Shown here: positions 16,825 through 26,749 of the stretch, piece after piece
Position numbering within the stretch: the stretch's first letter is position 1
How the letters are laid out: each line of letters starts with the position of its first letter
DNA from: Methylocaldum sp. 14B
Lineage (GTDB): Bacteria; Pseudomonadota; Gammaproteobacteria; Methylococcales; Methylococcaceae
NCBI RefSeq assembly: GCF_002005105.1
Contig: NZ_MSCV01000023.1
Span: 29,538 to 93,537, forward strand
DNA: 64,000 bases
Direction: 5' to 3'
Program-made: the position numbers and the translations under genes
Notes under the pieces: generated by a model
The model's database searches: none
What the model saw: only the letters and a program-made list of their open reading frames with translations
Told to the model about the DNA's origin: nothing

Positions 16825-18456
16825 ATGACCATGAATCGATATGGACGCCGAACCCATCGATTCGGCCGCCTCGTTTTAATTGTTCTGGCCGGCGTGATAG
16901 CGATCTGGCTCGTCGGTCATCTGCTGCTCGACGTCCAGTTCCCCGATCCGCTCGTTACATCGACGGATGCCGGGCGACCCGACGATGAGGATCGATCAAT
17001 GCGCGAAATCTTCGAATCCTTGCCCGCCGAGGGCGCCACCGTGTCCCAGGTGACCCTGTTGGACGATAACGTGATGGCCTGGGTCGAACGCTGGCGCCTG
17101 TTGGCTAACGCCCGAAAGCGTCTCGACATCAGCTATTTCATTCTGGAACAGGATGTCTTCGGCATCGCTTTTCTCGGCCATCTCGTCCACAAGGCCGGTC
17201 AAGGCCTTACGGTCCGGGTGCTGCTCGACGCCATAGGCACCACGATGTCGCGCGACGTCCAGGGGAACGATTACCTCGATACAGTGGTACAGACGGCCAA
17301 TGTCACCGTAAAGCTGTACCGCCCGCTGCGCTATCGCTTCCAGGATGCCTTTCTCACCCTGAATCCCGCGGCAATCGTTGCCAGCGACCACGACAAGATT
17401 CTCCTGGCGGACGGCGTTCACGGCCTGATCGGAGGACGGAACATCGCGACCGAGTATTTTGCCGACCTGAACTTCGATCCCAAGGCGTTTCGCGATGCGG
17501 ACGCGGTATTGACCGGACGAGAGGCCGGAGCCGTGCTCGAAGCCGTGTTCGAATCGCAATACGACGGTGGAGAGGCTCATGCTGTCACCCGCGAAACAGT
17601 GGACTTGCTCGATTCGACCAGTGACTTGCTGCTCGCCTACCAGGCTATGGATTACTGGCTGCGGGGCGAACCCATACCCGAAGCCGTGTCCGCCCGGATT
17701 CGCGATCGCCGGTTGCCCTGGATCGACGAGCTTCAGGCTCGTCCCATGCTCCACGGCGCTCTGGCCAGACCGGCCCCTGAATCGGTGCAGGCGCCCGTTC
17801 GTTTTCTCGACAGCCGCACTCGCCTGATCAGAACCGACGATCCCATTACAGTCAGCCTTGGCCGGCTGGTGCGCGGCGCCAAGAAATCGATTTTCGTCGC
17901 CAACCCGTATTTGGTGCTTTCGGAGCAAGCCGTAAGTGTATTGGAAGATGCGGCTCGGCGCGGCGTAGAAATCACGGTACTCACCAACAGCCCCGTGTCC
18001 AGCGATAATCCCCTCAGCCAGGCTTTTTTCCTCGAGCAATGGCCGAAACTCCTGGCGCGGGTTCCGACGCTGCGGCTGTTCGTCGCCGGGGACCGCCACA
18101 ATCTGCACGGCAAGTTCGCCGTGATCGACGATCAGCTCGGCCTGTTGGGGACTTACAACCTCGACCCCCTCAGCATGGCCCTCAACAGCGAACTGGTTGC
18201 CGCCGTATGGTCTGCCCGGTTCGCCGAAAAACTGCTGGAAACGGGACGACAACTTATCGCCGCGGGCCCGCCGACCGCCTACGAATACCGCATCGCGCGC
18301 GACGATGAGGGCCGCCCTAGCCGCGACGAAGAAGGACGGATAATCGTCGCTTTCGGACCGAACGATCACCTTGAGCGGGACGACTGGACAGCCGTCCGGC
18401 GCTACCGGTGGCTGGTTCGCGGACTGGCGGCCGTGAGCGGACGCTCGTTCTTCTAA
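16825..18456 (+). CDS. Phospholipase D-like (cardiolipin-synthase-type) enzyme
   Basis: A 543-residue membrane-anchored protein: one transmembrane helix at 14-33, then two HKD motifs. Motif 1 is HDKILLAD with His189, Lys191 and Asp196; motif 2 is HGKFAVID with His428, Lys430 and Asp435. Each is followed by the usual GG.N or G..N element (GGRNIATEY, GTYNLDPLS). This pair forms one active site that makes a phosphatidyl-histidine intermediate and transfers or hydrolyses phospholipids. The length and single anchor resemble ClsC/ClsB-like enzymes. It is preceded by the EEP gene and a repeat. ATG at 16825 is used, with another two codons on. Confidence 0.88.
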   Translation: MTMNRYGRRTHRFGRLVLIVLAGVIAIWLVGHLLLDVQFPDPLVTSTDAGRPDDEDRSMREIFESLPAEGATVSQVTLLDDNVMAWVERWRLLANARKRLDISYFILEQDVFGIAFLGHLVHKAGQGLTVRVLLDAIGTTMSRDVQGNDYLDTVVQTANVTVKLYRPLRYRFQDAFLTLNPAAIVASDHDKILLADGVHGLIGGRNIATEYFADLNFDPKAFRDADAVLTGREAGAVLEAVFESQYDGGEAHAVTRETVDLLDSTSDLLLAYQAMDYWLRGEPIPEAVSARIRDRRLPWIDELQARPMLHGALARPAPESVQAPVRFLDSRTRLIRTDDPITVSLGRLVRGAKKSIFVANPYLVLSEQAVSVLEDAARRGVEITVLTNSPVSSDNPLSQAFFLEQWPKLLARVPTLRLFVAGDRHNLHGKFAVIDDQLGLLGTYNLDPLSMALNSELVAAVWSARFAEKLLETGRQLIAAGPPTAYEYRIARDDEGRPSRDEEGRIIVAFGPNDHLERDDWTAVRRYRWLVRGLAAVSGRSFF

Positions 18457-18499
18457 AGTGCTGCTCGGAACCGTATAGCCAAAGCCTCGGGGAAACGGT

Positions 18500-21400
18500 C
18501 TATCGCTGTGTCGTCGGCGCCGGCTCGAAGCCTTTGGCGGTGGCGGCAGTGACAGTGTGAGGACGAGACTCCGGCGGCTCGGAATAGGCACGCGCGATCA
18601 GCGGCGTCAGCGTTGGCTCGAGGGATTTGAGCACTTGCACCGGCAAGGCGCTCGTGAAGCGATAACGCGCGGCGGCGGGTCCGGTCACGTACGCAGTCAC
18701 TGTTCCGAAGTGGCGATCACCCAGCATGAAGGCAAATGTCGCCGTACGACTGATGACCTGTGTTGCGATCAGCCGTCCGCCGGGTCCGAAAATCTCGCGT
18801 TGATGATCCCCCGTCCCGGTTTTGCCGGCCATGACGAGGGGCGTACCCGTGGGGCCCTTGTACACGCCTTTGACCCGTATCGCAGTGCCGCGCTCGACGA
18901 CATCGATCAGGGCGCTGCGCGCAGCCGCCGCCACCTCCGGCGACAACACCCGTCGGCCTTGTGCCTGCGTCAGCTGCATGAGTGTCTCGTAAGGCGTATC
19001 CGCTGCGAAGTGGAAGGCGTCGAAGCGTACCATCGGGAGGCGCACGCCGTCGTTCAACAGGATGCCCATCAATTCGGCGAGTGCGGCCGGACGGTCTCCC
19101 GAGGCGCCGATGGAGCTGGCATAGGAAGGCGTCAGAGCCCCGAACGGGTAACCGAGCCGTTTCCACGCCCGGTGGATTTGGGCAAAAGCCTCGTTCTCCA
19201 GCAAGGTGCGAATGCGCTTGTCTTGCGCGTAACGGCGGCTGGTCTTGAATAGCCAGCGATACACCTGTTGACGCTCCTGTGCGCTGGCGCCGACGACCTC
19301 GCCAAGGGTGGCGTTCGGATGCTCGACCAGATAGCTCACCAACCAAAGCTCAAGGGGATGGATACGCGCGATATACCCGCGATCCTGCAGGTCGAAGCGC
19401 TCCGTGGAGTATTTTTCGTAAAGGTCCGTGATGTCTTCGGCGGATAGGCCTTGGCCCACGTGGTGCGCCTGCAAATAATCCCGAAGAGCGGCAACGTCGC
19501 GACGCGGGTAGACCGAGCGATATACGGTGGCCAGCCGTTTGGGAACGGGGTGCACGCTCCCGGTTAGGATATCCAGGGCTTCCTGAGGGGTTTTGTTCCG
19601 GTACTTGGCATAAAAGCGGCGCAGATACGCTTTCCCTTCCTGGTCCGCGAAGCGCTCCAGATACTGCTGCCGCTTTTCGCTGTCCTTCGCGTCCATCCAG
19701 CGTGCCACGCCATCGGGCTTATACAGGTGGTAGTAGACCACGTCGCGCATGAGCCGGATGAAGACCAAGTTCACCGATTCCTGCAGTGCCACGCGCAGGG
19801 ACATAATCTTGGAATTATCGTCCTTATTGAAATTGGCGAAAGTGTGTAGCCCGCCGCCGGTAAAAAAAGCCTCTCCCGGGCTGGCCGAGTAGCGGCGCTC
19901 CAGCGCCGCCTCGAGCATGGCTGATAACCCGATCTTGCGGTTCGCAAGGAGCTGATCGACAACCCACCGCGACAGATGATCGCGCGGGTGAATCTCGGCC
20001 CGGCGCAGGGTCTCGCTCGGTTGGCCGGCATACTGGTCATAAAGTTCCGCGATGATTTCCAGGTAATGCACCAGGGTGCGCAGCTTGGCGGTCGAACCGA
20101 GGTCCAGCCGGATGCCCTCGTTCACATCGAGCGGCTGCTCGTTGTTGTCGGCCTGCACCCGCAACAGGTTTCCTTGGCTGCTGCGCTCGTACAGAACGAA
20201 GCTGTAAACGATCTCGCCAAAATCACTGTCGGTGCTGAGGAGCCGAAAACCCAAAACCCCTGCGGCACGCGCCTGCTCGGGCTCGCGCAATCTGCGCAAA
20301 GCCTGGGCTACCGCCTGCTGAATGTCGTAATCGATGGTCGAGCGGGCGGTCAGATCGAGCCGGTCAAGGTCGTAGATCCGGCTCACACCCAAGGCGGTGG
20401 CAAGCCGGGCGCGCAATACGCTTTCGGTCTTCCGATCGATGAGGGGTGCCGCGGGCGTCAGATTGGCCTGGACGCTCGTAGCGCCTGACACGCTCAGCGC
20501 GGCATCGCGCAGCGCCGTTGGGATGACCCCCTGCGCGGCCAGCACGCGCAGATGGCTGTCGGCCAGGTTCTCCAGGTCGGCACGCCCTGCCAGGAGATAA
20601 TACGCGGGGCGACGTTGCGCCAGCAGGAGGCACAACACCTGGCGATAGGCCAGCGCCTGTTCCGCGGTGATCCCCTCGCCGGTGGACAGGTTCGCGGCGC
20701 CGAGTAACTGGTTCACCGCAGCAAAATCCGATCCGAACCATGCCTGCAAACCATCGCCGAGTCCGTGCACTTCGCCGGAATCCGGTACGGCGGCGAGCGG
20801 CATGGAATTCAGGTAGGCCTGAACGATGCCGCGCCGTGCCTTCCGGGTGTCGGGGCCTAAGAGGTAAGCGCGCAGCGAGGCGCTGCTCATCTGCCGCAGC
20901 TTTTCCATGGGGTTGTCCGTACGGCCGCCGGGGGAATGGCGGTATTTCTCCATCTGGGTGGCGAGTGTGCTGCCGCCGGCCACGTTGATGTCGGCTCCGA
21001 GCTTGCGTGCGATCAGCTCCATGGTCGCCCGCGCGAAGCGGTCCCACTCGATCGCAGGATTGAGGTGCGGATAACGGTCATCGAGCAATTCCCGGTTCTC
21101 GATGAAGAGTAAGGTTTTGATCACCAATGGCGGTATGGCGTCGAAATCGGGATAAATTCGGGTGGGGTAGGTTTTACTGAACAGGACTTCGCTATCGCGA
21201 TCGAAGATCGTGAGACCGGCCTGGATCTTCTCGAAATAGGTGGCATAAAAGCCCTTGTCGACCACACGCAGCAATTGCGGCGAAAACCGTGCCTGCGCGG
21301 TTATGGAGAAGCCGAGGTTCCGGAGACGCTGCTGAAAGCTCGGAAGGGCCGTGTACCCGAGCCGTTCATCGTAGGGCCCGGCGCTCGGATAGCGGATGGC

Positions 21401-21577
21401 GGCGCTACCTCCCGGCTCCACCTGGAAGCGCAGATGCTCGTCGATCGAAGAGAGATAGCGTGATTGGAAATCCGATGTCTTGATTTCCTGGAAGATGTAA
21501 ATGGCAGTGAGCGCCAGCAATGCCCCGGCCGTGCTCCAAACGGTGATCCTGAACAGTGCGCCGCTGCGTTGGCTCAT
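18500..21577 (-). CDS. Class A penicillin-binding protein-like (GT51 plus transpeptidase)
   Basis: A 1025-residue protein, large for the class. One membrane anchor (9-30) precedes a GT51 region: FIENRELL with Glu160, GGSTLATQ near 199-206, then EKLRQMSS. The canonical RKxxE motif keeps Lys226 but has Gln229 where the second catalytic Glu is expected. The transpeptidase keeps STAK (Ser495, Lys498), a SVN triad near residue 597 and GKTGTG near 918. A long helical insertion of about 250 residues sits between SVN and KTG. It should crosslink peptidoglycan in the periplasm, with doubtful glycan polymerisation. ATG at 21577 was preferred over a TTG at 21616, which lies inside the repeat. Confidence 0.85.
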   Translation of the reverse strand: MSQRSGALFRITVWSTAGALLALTAIYIFQEIKTSDFQSRYLSSIDEHLRFQVEPGGSAAIRYPSAGPYDERLGYTALPSFQQRLRNLGFSITAQARFSPQLLRVVDKGFYATYFEKIQAGLTIFDRDSEVLFSKTYPTRIYPDFDAIPPLVIKTLLFIENRELLDDRYPHLNPAIEWDRFARATMELIARKLGADINVAGGSTLATQMEKYRHSPGGRTDNPMEKLRQMSSASLRAYLLGPDTRKARRGIVQAYLNSMPLAAVPDSGEVHGLGDGLQAWFGSDFAAVNQLLGAANLSTGEGITAEQALAYRQVLCLLLAQRRPAYYLLAGRADLENLADSHLRVLAAQGVIPTALRDAALSVSGATSVQANLTPAAPLIDRKTESVLRARLATALGVSRIYDLDRLDLTARSTIDYDIQQAVAQALRRLREPEQARAAGVLGFRLLSTDSDFGEIVYSFVLYERSSQGNLLRVQADNNEQPLDVNEGIRLDLGSTAKLRTLVHYLEIIAELYDQYAGQPSETLRRAEIHPRDHLSRWVVDQLLANRKIGLSAMLEAALERRYSASPGEAFFTGGGLHTFANFNKDDNSKIMSLRVALQESVNLVFIRLMRDVVYYHLYKPDGVARWMDAKDSEKRQQYLERFADQEGKAYLRRFYAKYRNKTPQEALDILTGSVHPVPKRLATVYRSVYPRRDVAALRDYLQAHHVGQGLSAEDITDLYEKYSTERFDLQDRGYIARIHPLELWLVSYLVEHPNATLGEVVGASAQERQQVYRWLFKTSRRYAQDKRIRTLLENEAFAQIHRAWKRLGYPFGALTPSYASSIGASGDRPAALAELMGILLNDGVRLPMVRFDAFHFAADTPYETLMQLTQAQGRRVLSPEVAAAARSALIDVVERGTAIRVKGVYKGPTGTPLVMAGKTGTGDHQREIFGPGGRLIATQVISRTATFAFMLGDRHFGTVTAYVTGPAAARYRFTSALPVQVLKSLEPTLTPLIARAYSEPPESRPHTVTAATAKGFEPAPTTQR

Positions 21578-21614
21578 ATAAGCTAAAGGTCCTCCCGCCC
21601 GCCAAGAATTTATC

Positions 21615-21738
21615 AATCAGGCCCGTAAATACCCTCCTGGTATTTACGGGCCGCCGCCAAGGCCGGTACAGGCCCGACCTTGGCTCACGCGGCTTGTCGC
21701 CGCGCTAAGGAAACCCTGCCCCGGATTAACCAAAATAA
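21615..21738 (+). repeat. Structured multi-hairpin repeat, copy B
   Basis: A second copy of the 16561-16708 element, same orientation, with the first 14-bp stem identical. In the second stem, CCCAGG/CCTGGG of copy A is CCAAGG/CCTTGG here, one compensatory base-pair change. A further change leaves one mismatch. The last two hairpins are eroded or missing. It sits just upstream of the PBP gene start. Confidence 0.8.
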
Positions 21739-22302
21739 TAGCCCCAAACAGGGCGCCGCGAATATCGTGCGTGCGCCGCGATTGCAAGACAAGTTTCCAT
21801 TCGATGCCAATGGGGTCCGCGGTAGATTCTACGGGAGTGCGACGTTTCATGTCCTGGGCTCAGATTGGCCGACTCCAGCCAGTCTACAACCCACCGGTTA
21901 CGTGCAATCCGCCGATTCAGCCGACAAAGTCTTTGCGCATCATTGCCGATCCGAGCAGGACATAGAGCGGGATATCCAAAAGGGTGTCAAATCGACGTGT
22001 CCCATGTACCGCCGCATGAAGCGAAAATCGGAAAGCCTCGTGAATCAGCCCCCTCGGACAGTCTGCGACTGTCTCCGAGCTTATTTTGTCGCTTCAGAAA
22101 AGAATCCGAAAGCCGGAAAATCGACGTTATCGCGTACCCGGCGGAAAGCATTGAAGAGGGACGGCGGAGGCATCGGGCTTTGGTTATTTGCTTTAGTTTT
22201 CCTTAAGCGAAAGACCGACGCCTACCGACACGAAAGGACCGCAAGGCAAACGATAAAAGCCTGATCCGTTTCACGCCGCCCCGTTTCAGATGCCGAAACC
22301 TC
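21739..22302. other. Intergenic stretch with no supported gene
   Basis: One 194-codon plus-strand frame crosses this region and the repeat, but it has no ribosome site, no domain, and a compositionally odd sequence, so it is not called. No other signal was seen. Confidence 0.4.
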
Positions 22303-22467
22303 CTAACAACCGGAATCCTTGCACTTCCGGCAACACTCGACGATGGTCCAGGCACCGCTTGCGGACCGCCGACGCAAGAATAGGTAGTCGGATGACAAAA
22401 CCATTTGCTTGCACAAAGGACATCGGTACTTGGAAGACTGAAGATAGGTTTTCTCTTGCTTTTTCAT
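22303..22467 (-). CDS. Tiny zinc-ribbon-like protein
   Basis: A 54-residue protein with two Cys pairs: YRCPLCKQ and later CCRKCKD, about 30 residues apart, the spacing of a rubredoxin-like zinc ribbon. Between them lies SSDYLFLRRRSASGAWTI. The frame is AT-richer than the neighbours. ATG at 22467 is chosen; one two codons upstream is equally possible. It lies just after the SPINDLY-type gene on the same strand. Function unknown. Confidence 0.5.
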   Translation of the reverse strand: MKKQEKTYLQSSKYRCPLCKQMVLSSDYLFLRRRSASGAWTIVECCRKCKDSGC

Positions 22468-22510
22468 GAACATACTTCTTGAGAAATTTAAGTGGAATAT
22501 TGCGTGAGCT

Positions 22511-23935
22511 TCACGCCCTTTCGCATTCCGACGGCGTCGTCTCTCCGTGAGGCCGGAATGACCAGCCATGCCAATCGGTTGTCTCCCCTATGAGCGCCGG
22601 CGTCTCGCCATCGCGATACCGCTGCCACATCGCTTCGAACAAGCCTTCCAGATGGCGCGTATAAGCCCGGATATCGAACAGCGGCGCGCTAAGCCGATTC
22701 GCGGCAAGTTTGTGTTTGATTCGGGATAGATGCTCCGGGCGGGTGGCCAGGTCGAACGCCAGGTCGTAGTAACTTTCGAGATCGTCGGCGATCAGCTCGG
22801 GCAAACCGATCGCGTGCAAGAGACTCCCCGCCACCCGCGAAGGAAAGGTTTCGCCCGCGCAGGTCACCAGGGGGACGCCGGCCCACAGTGCGTCGCTGGC
22901 CGTCGTGTGCGCATTGTAGGGCAGCGTGTCCAGCACCAGGTCAGCGAGCCCCAGGCGGCCCAGGTGTTCGACCTGCGGCTTGTCATCCGCAAAAACGAGC
23001 CTATCCGGCGAGATCCCGCGTTGATAGGCTTCATTTCTGAGATTGCCTTCCGCCAGTGTGCTCTTAAGCAGCCAGAGCACGCTTCCGGGCACGTCGGCAA
23101 GCAGCCTGCACCAGATGTCGAAAACGTCCGGCGTTATTTTGTAAGCCTGGTTGAAACAGCAAAACACGAATCCCTGTTCTGCCAATCCGGCCTCGGCGCG
23201 CGTGGGCCGAACCCCTATCGGGCTTTGGCGGCCGTGAGGCTGATAGGTGTTGGGCAGGTACGCGAAGGCTTCGCTGTAGTCGTCCGCGCTGCCGGGCGGC
23301 GTCAGAAACGGATCGGTGATGATGTAGTCGCAGAATTCGCCGCCCAAGGTTCCGGGATACCCCAGGTAATTCACCTGGATGGGCGCCGGGCGGAAGGTAA
23401 GAATGGCGGTGCGGGTAGCCTGGGTATAGCCCTTGAGATCGATGAGAATGTCCACTTCGTCCTGATGAATCGCCTGGGCGGCCTCGGACGTGGACAAAGT
23501 CTGGATGTCGACGAATCGGTCGAAGCTTTTCTTGAGGCGCTCCCGCATGCCCTTGCCGTCGTCCGGGCCGTATGAATAGGCGAATACCTCGAAGCGCTCC
23601 CGGTCGTGGGATTCGAGCAACTCCACCAGCAGCAGCGACGTGGCATGCTCGTGAAAATCGCAGGACAGGTACCCCAAACGTATTTTCGGCCTCGCCGCCG
23701 AGCGGAACGTAAACGCCAGAGCGGCCCGCTCCGCAGCGGACGCCTCGATGCGCGTCTTCATCCAGAGATCGGCACACGCGCGCTGCTCGCCCGCGCTCAT
23801 GCCGGGCAGGGACAGCAAGTGAAACGGCGAAATCATCCCTGTCTCGCTTTTCGCGAGGATGGCTCGTATCTTTCCGCGCCATTCGTCGAGACGCTCCCAC
23901 TCGCACATGCGTCGGCTCAAGTCGTAGAACTTCAT
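22511..23935 (-). CDS. SPINDLY-type O-GlcNAc transferase catalytic domain, without TPRs
   Basis: A 474-residue protein that starts right at the end of where the TPR superhelix normally joins (MKFYDLSRRMCEWERLDEW). The GT41 catalytic region is complete: RLGYLSCDFHEHATS, the DILIDLKGYT strand, APIQVNYLGYPGT, FCCFNQAYKI, and the UDP-binding tail with TLPYNAHTTASDALWAGVP and TCAGETFPSRVAGSLL. The family moves a sugar from a nucleotide donor to Ser or Thr of proteins. The frame stays open for 22 codons upstream, without a start, to a TAA. So no TPR repeats are encoded here: this is a stand-alone or N-terminally trimmed enzyme. Confidence 0.85.
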   Translation of the reverse strand: MKFYDLSRRMCEWERLDEWRGKIRAILAKSETGMISPFHLLSLPGMSAGEQRACADLWMKTRIEASAAERAALAFTFRSAARPKIRLGYLSCDFHEHATSLLLVELLESHDRERFEVFAYSYGPDDGKGMRERLKKSFDRFVDIQTLSTSEAAQAIHQDEVDILIDLKGYTQATRTAILTFRPAPIQVNYLGYPGTLGGEFCDYIITDPFLTPPGSADDYSEAFAYLPNTYQPHGRQSPIGVRPTRAEAGLAEQGFVFCCFNQAYKITPDVFDIWCRLLADVPGSVLWLLKSTLAEGNLRNEAYQRGISPDRLVFADDKPQVEHLGRLGLADLVLDTLPYNAHTTASDALWAGVPLVTCAGETFPSRVAGSLLHAIGLPELIADDLESYYDLAFDLATRPEHLSRIKHKLAANRLSAPLFDIRAYTRHLEGLFEAMWQRYRDGETPALIGETTDWHGWSFRPHGETTPSECERA

Positions 23936-24001
23936 GGGGTTTTCACTCTGGAACCGGCGCCGATACCCGCCGAAAGATACATCGGTCTTGCGCTGAGCTC
24001 C

Positions 24002-24295
24002 TTATTTAAGCGGACAGGGACCCTTGCGGCCATCGGTGCGTCTTGAAATCAAGCTCACACGCGGCTCCGTAGACGTTTTGATTTGGGAATCCCTCCGGCA
24101 CTCCGGGCAGGAATAAGTTTGTGTGTCCTGAAGGGCCTTGGAGGAATATGAATAGGATATTCGCCACGTGATTTCCACACGGAACACGCAGCCGCAAAAC
24201 CCGCAGGTTTGTTGGAAGTTGCTGGCCGTGAGAGAAGAATCGCAGGGTGTTGAACTCGTGGATAGCATCTCGACCTCTGAAGTTTGGTTCGCCAT
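24002..24295 (-). CDS. Small zinc-ribbon-like protein
   Basis: A 97-residue protein with TCGFCGCVFRVEITWRIS and later YSCPECRRDSQI, two CxxC knuckles about 33 residues apart. Polar tails flank them. It is transcribed toward the SPINDLY-type gene, on the same strand, 66 bases before that gene's start, so the two may form an operon. The pattern is like the tiny protein on the other side of that gene. Start at 24295 is the first ATG; others are possible. Function unknown. Confidence 0.5.
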   Translation of the reverse strand: MANQTSEVEMLSTSSTPCDSSLTASNFQQTCGFCGCVFRVEITWRISYSYSSKALQDTQTYSCPECRRDSQIKTSTEPRVSLISRRTDGRKGPCPLK

Positions 24296-24674
24296 CAGCC
24301 TGCCCGAGGAGGCTTGCCCAAGGCATTCCGAATGATCCCTAGCATTCCTGTACGAATTGTCCTTGGTCTTAGAACAGTGCGCTTTCGGCGGAGAAATGTC
24401 CAGAAGACGGGCGAAATAAATTTAATTAGGTTATTCCGAAGAATGCGCGTATCCTGACGCTAGTTTGTCGCGGCTGAAGACCGGTCTTCGCCACGAGGAT
24501 ACGGAATTTCCCACTCAGTCCATGCCGCGAGGCACCTGTTAATCCCGCCTCCTCCTGCAAACCGCACGCGGTGCGTCCGTTTCGGACGACCCTGTGGTCA
24601 CATCAACCCAATCGCTCACGCTCAACCGGTGCCGTGCGTTTCACGCGGCAGGCCAGAGCCAGGAAAAAAAGATA
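24296..24674. other. Leader region of the helicase gene
   Basis: No gene is supported in this 379-bp stretch. It contains an AT-rich run (AAATAAATTTAATTAGG near 24413) that could hold a promoter for the helicase. A long 5' untranslated region, as seen for cold-responsive helicase genes elsewhere, is possible but not shown. Confidence 0.35.
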
Positions 24675-25928
<1,254 letters not shown>

Positions 25929-25963
25929 TACCTCGCTGAGCGCTACCGAGAGGAGACCGATTG

Positions 25964-26269
25964 ATGCAGGGAATCTATGCCGGCGATTCGCCGTCCGACT
26001 TCACCGAAAACGAATTCACCGGTTTGTTCGGCCAGCACCGCCGAGTGCGGGCTATGGAACTGGCAAGGCTCACTTCCGGCGGCCGCTGCCCCGGTTTCGG
26101 CCTCGTTGGAATCAAGGGCCGCGAGGCCCGCGCCGCGATCAGTGTCCTGAAAAGGTACGCCCAGCGCGGCAACTGTCTTCGTATCAGCGAAGAGCGTCCC
26201 CGTGGGCGAAGCGGCGGCAAAAGGCGTCGTTTAACGGCTGATCGACCGTATCGGCAGCCATCCTTTTGA
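25964..26269 (+). CDS. Divergent RRM-type RNA-binding protein
   Basis: A 101-residue protein whose first 80 residues align with an RRM. MQGIYAGDSPSDFTENEF corresponds to RNP2 (normally LYVGNLPxxxTE), FGQHRRVRAMEL to the next strand, GRCPGFGLVGI to RNP1 (normally RGFGFVEM), and ARAAISVLKR to the last helix. The tail is very basic (RPRGRSGGKRRR). AGGAGA precedes the ATG at good spacing, so it is probably translated. Changes in RNP1 and RNP2 aromatic positions suggest altered or lost RNA contacts. The next gene encodes a canonical RRM protein, so this may be a diverged duplicate. Confidence 0.7.
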   Translation: MQGIYAGDSPSDFTENEFTGLFGQHRRVRAMELARLTSGGRCPGFGLVGIKGREARAAISVLKRYAQRGNCLRISEERPRGRSGGKRRRLTADRPYRQPSF

Positions 26270-26298
26270 TTTTTTATTTTTCCTTTTAGGAGTTTTTT

Positions 26299-26610
26299 AT
26301 GAGCAAGAAATTGTACGTCGGCAATCTGAGCTACACCGTGAGCAGCCGCGATCTCGAAGAGATGTTCGCCACGCACGGCGCGGTGGACTCCGCGAATGTC
26401 ATCATGGACCGCGACACCGGCCGCTCCAAAGGCTTCGGATTCGTTGAAATGAGCAACGACCAAGAGGCTCAGGCCGCCATTTCCGCCCTGAACGGCAAAG
26501 ATGTCGACGGGCGCAGTCTGACCGTCAACGAAGCGCGTCCGCGAGAGGAAAGATCCGGCGGCGGCTTTGGCGGTGGTCGCGGTGGTTTCGGGGGTGGACG
26601 CCGGTACTAA
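26299..26610 (+). CDS. RRM-domain RNA-binding protein with Gly-rich tail
   Basis: A 103-residue single-RRM protein. RNP2 is LYVGNL (5-10) and RNP1 is SKGFGFVEM (around 43-51). The C-terminal tail is Gly/Arg-rich (GGGFGGGRGGFGGGRR). This is the cyanobacterial-Rbp and plant-GRP-like type, found in many bacteria and often cold-induced. It binds single-stranded RNA. TAGGAG lies before the ATG. An intrinsic terminator follows at 26666-26706. With the helicase and the divergent RRM gene upstream it makes a likely three-gene RNA module. Confidence 0.93.
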   Translation: MSKKLYVGNLSYTVSSRDLEEMFATHGAVDSANVIMDRDTGRSKGFGFVEMSNDQEAQAAISALNGKDVDGRSLTVNEARPREERSGGGFGGGRGGFGGGRRY

Positions 26611-26665
26611 AAACCGCTTCGGCCTGGAAGCCGGCCGTTATCCCGGCCGACAAAGATCAACGCAT

Positions 26666-26706
26666 AAAAAAGGCCGATCTGCGCCATCGCGCCGCCGGCC
26701 TTTTTT
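26666..26706 (+). terminator. Intrinsic terminator after the RRM gene
   Basis: AAAAAAGGCCG and CGGCCTTTTTT form a stem with the T run on either strand, 56 bases after the RRM stop. The A run in front makes it potentially bidirectional. Confidence 0.8.
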
Positions 26707-26749
26707 GCCATCGAAATATAAAAACCTTAACCCTTCGCTTTTCCGCTAG

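Noticed and set aside
21680..22264. 194-codon plus-strand frame after the PBP gene
   Set aside because: Begins inside the hairpin repeat, lacks a ribosome site and shows no domain.
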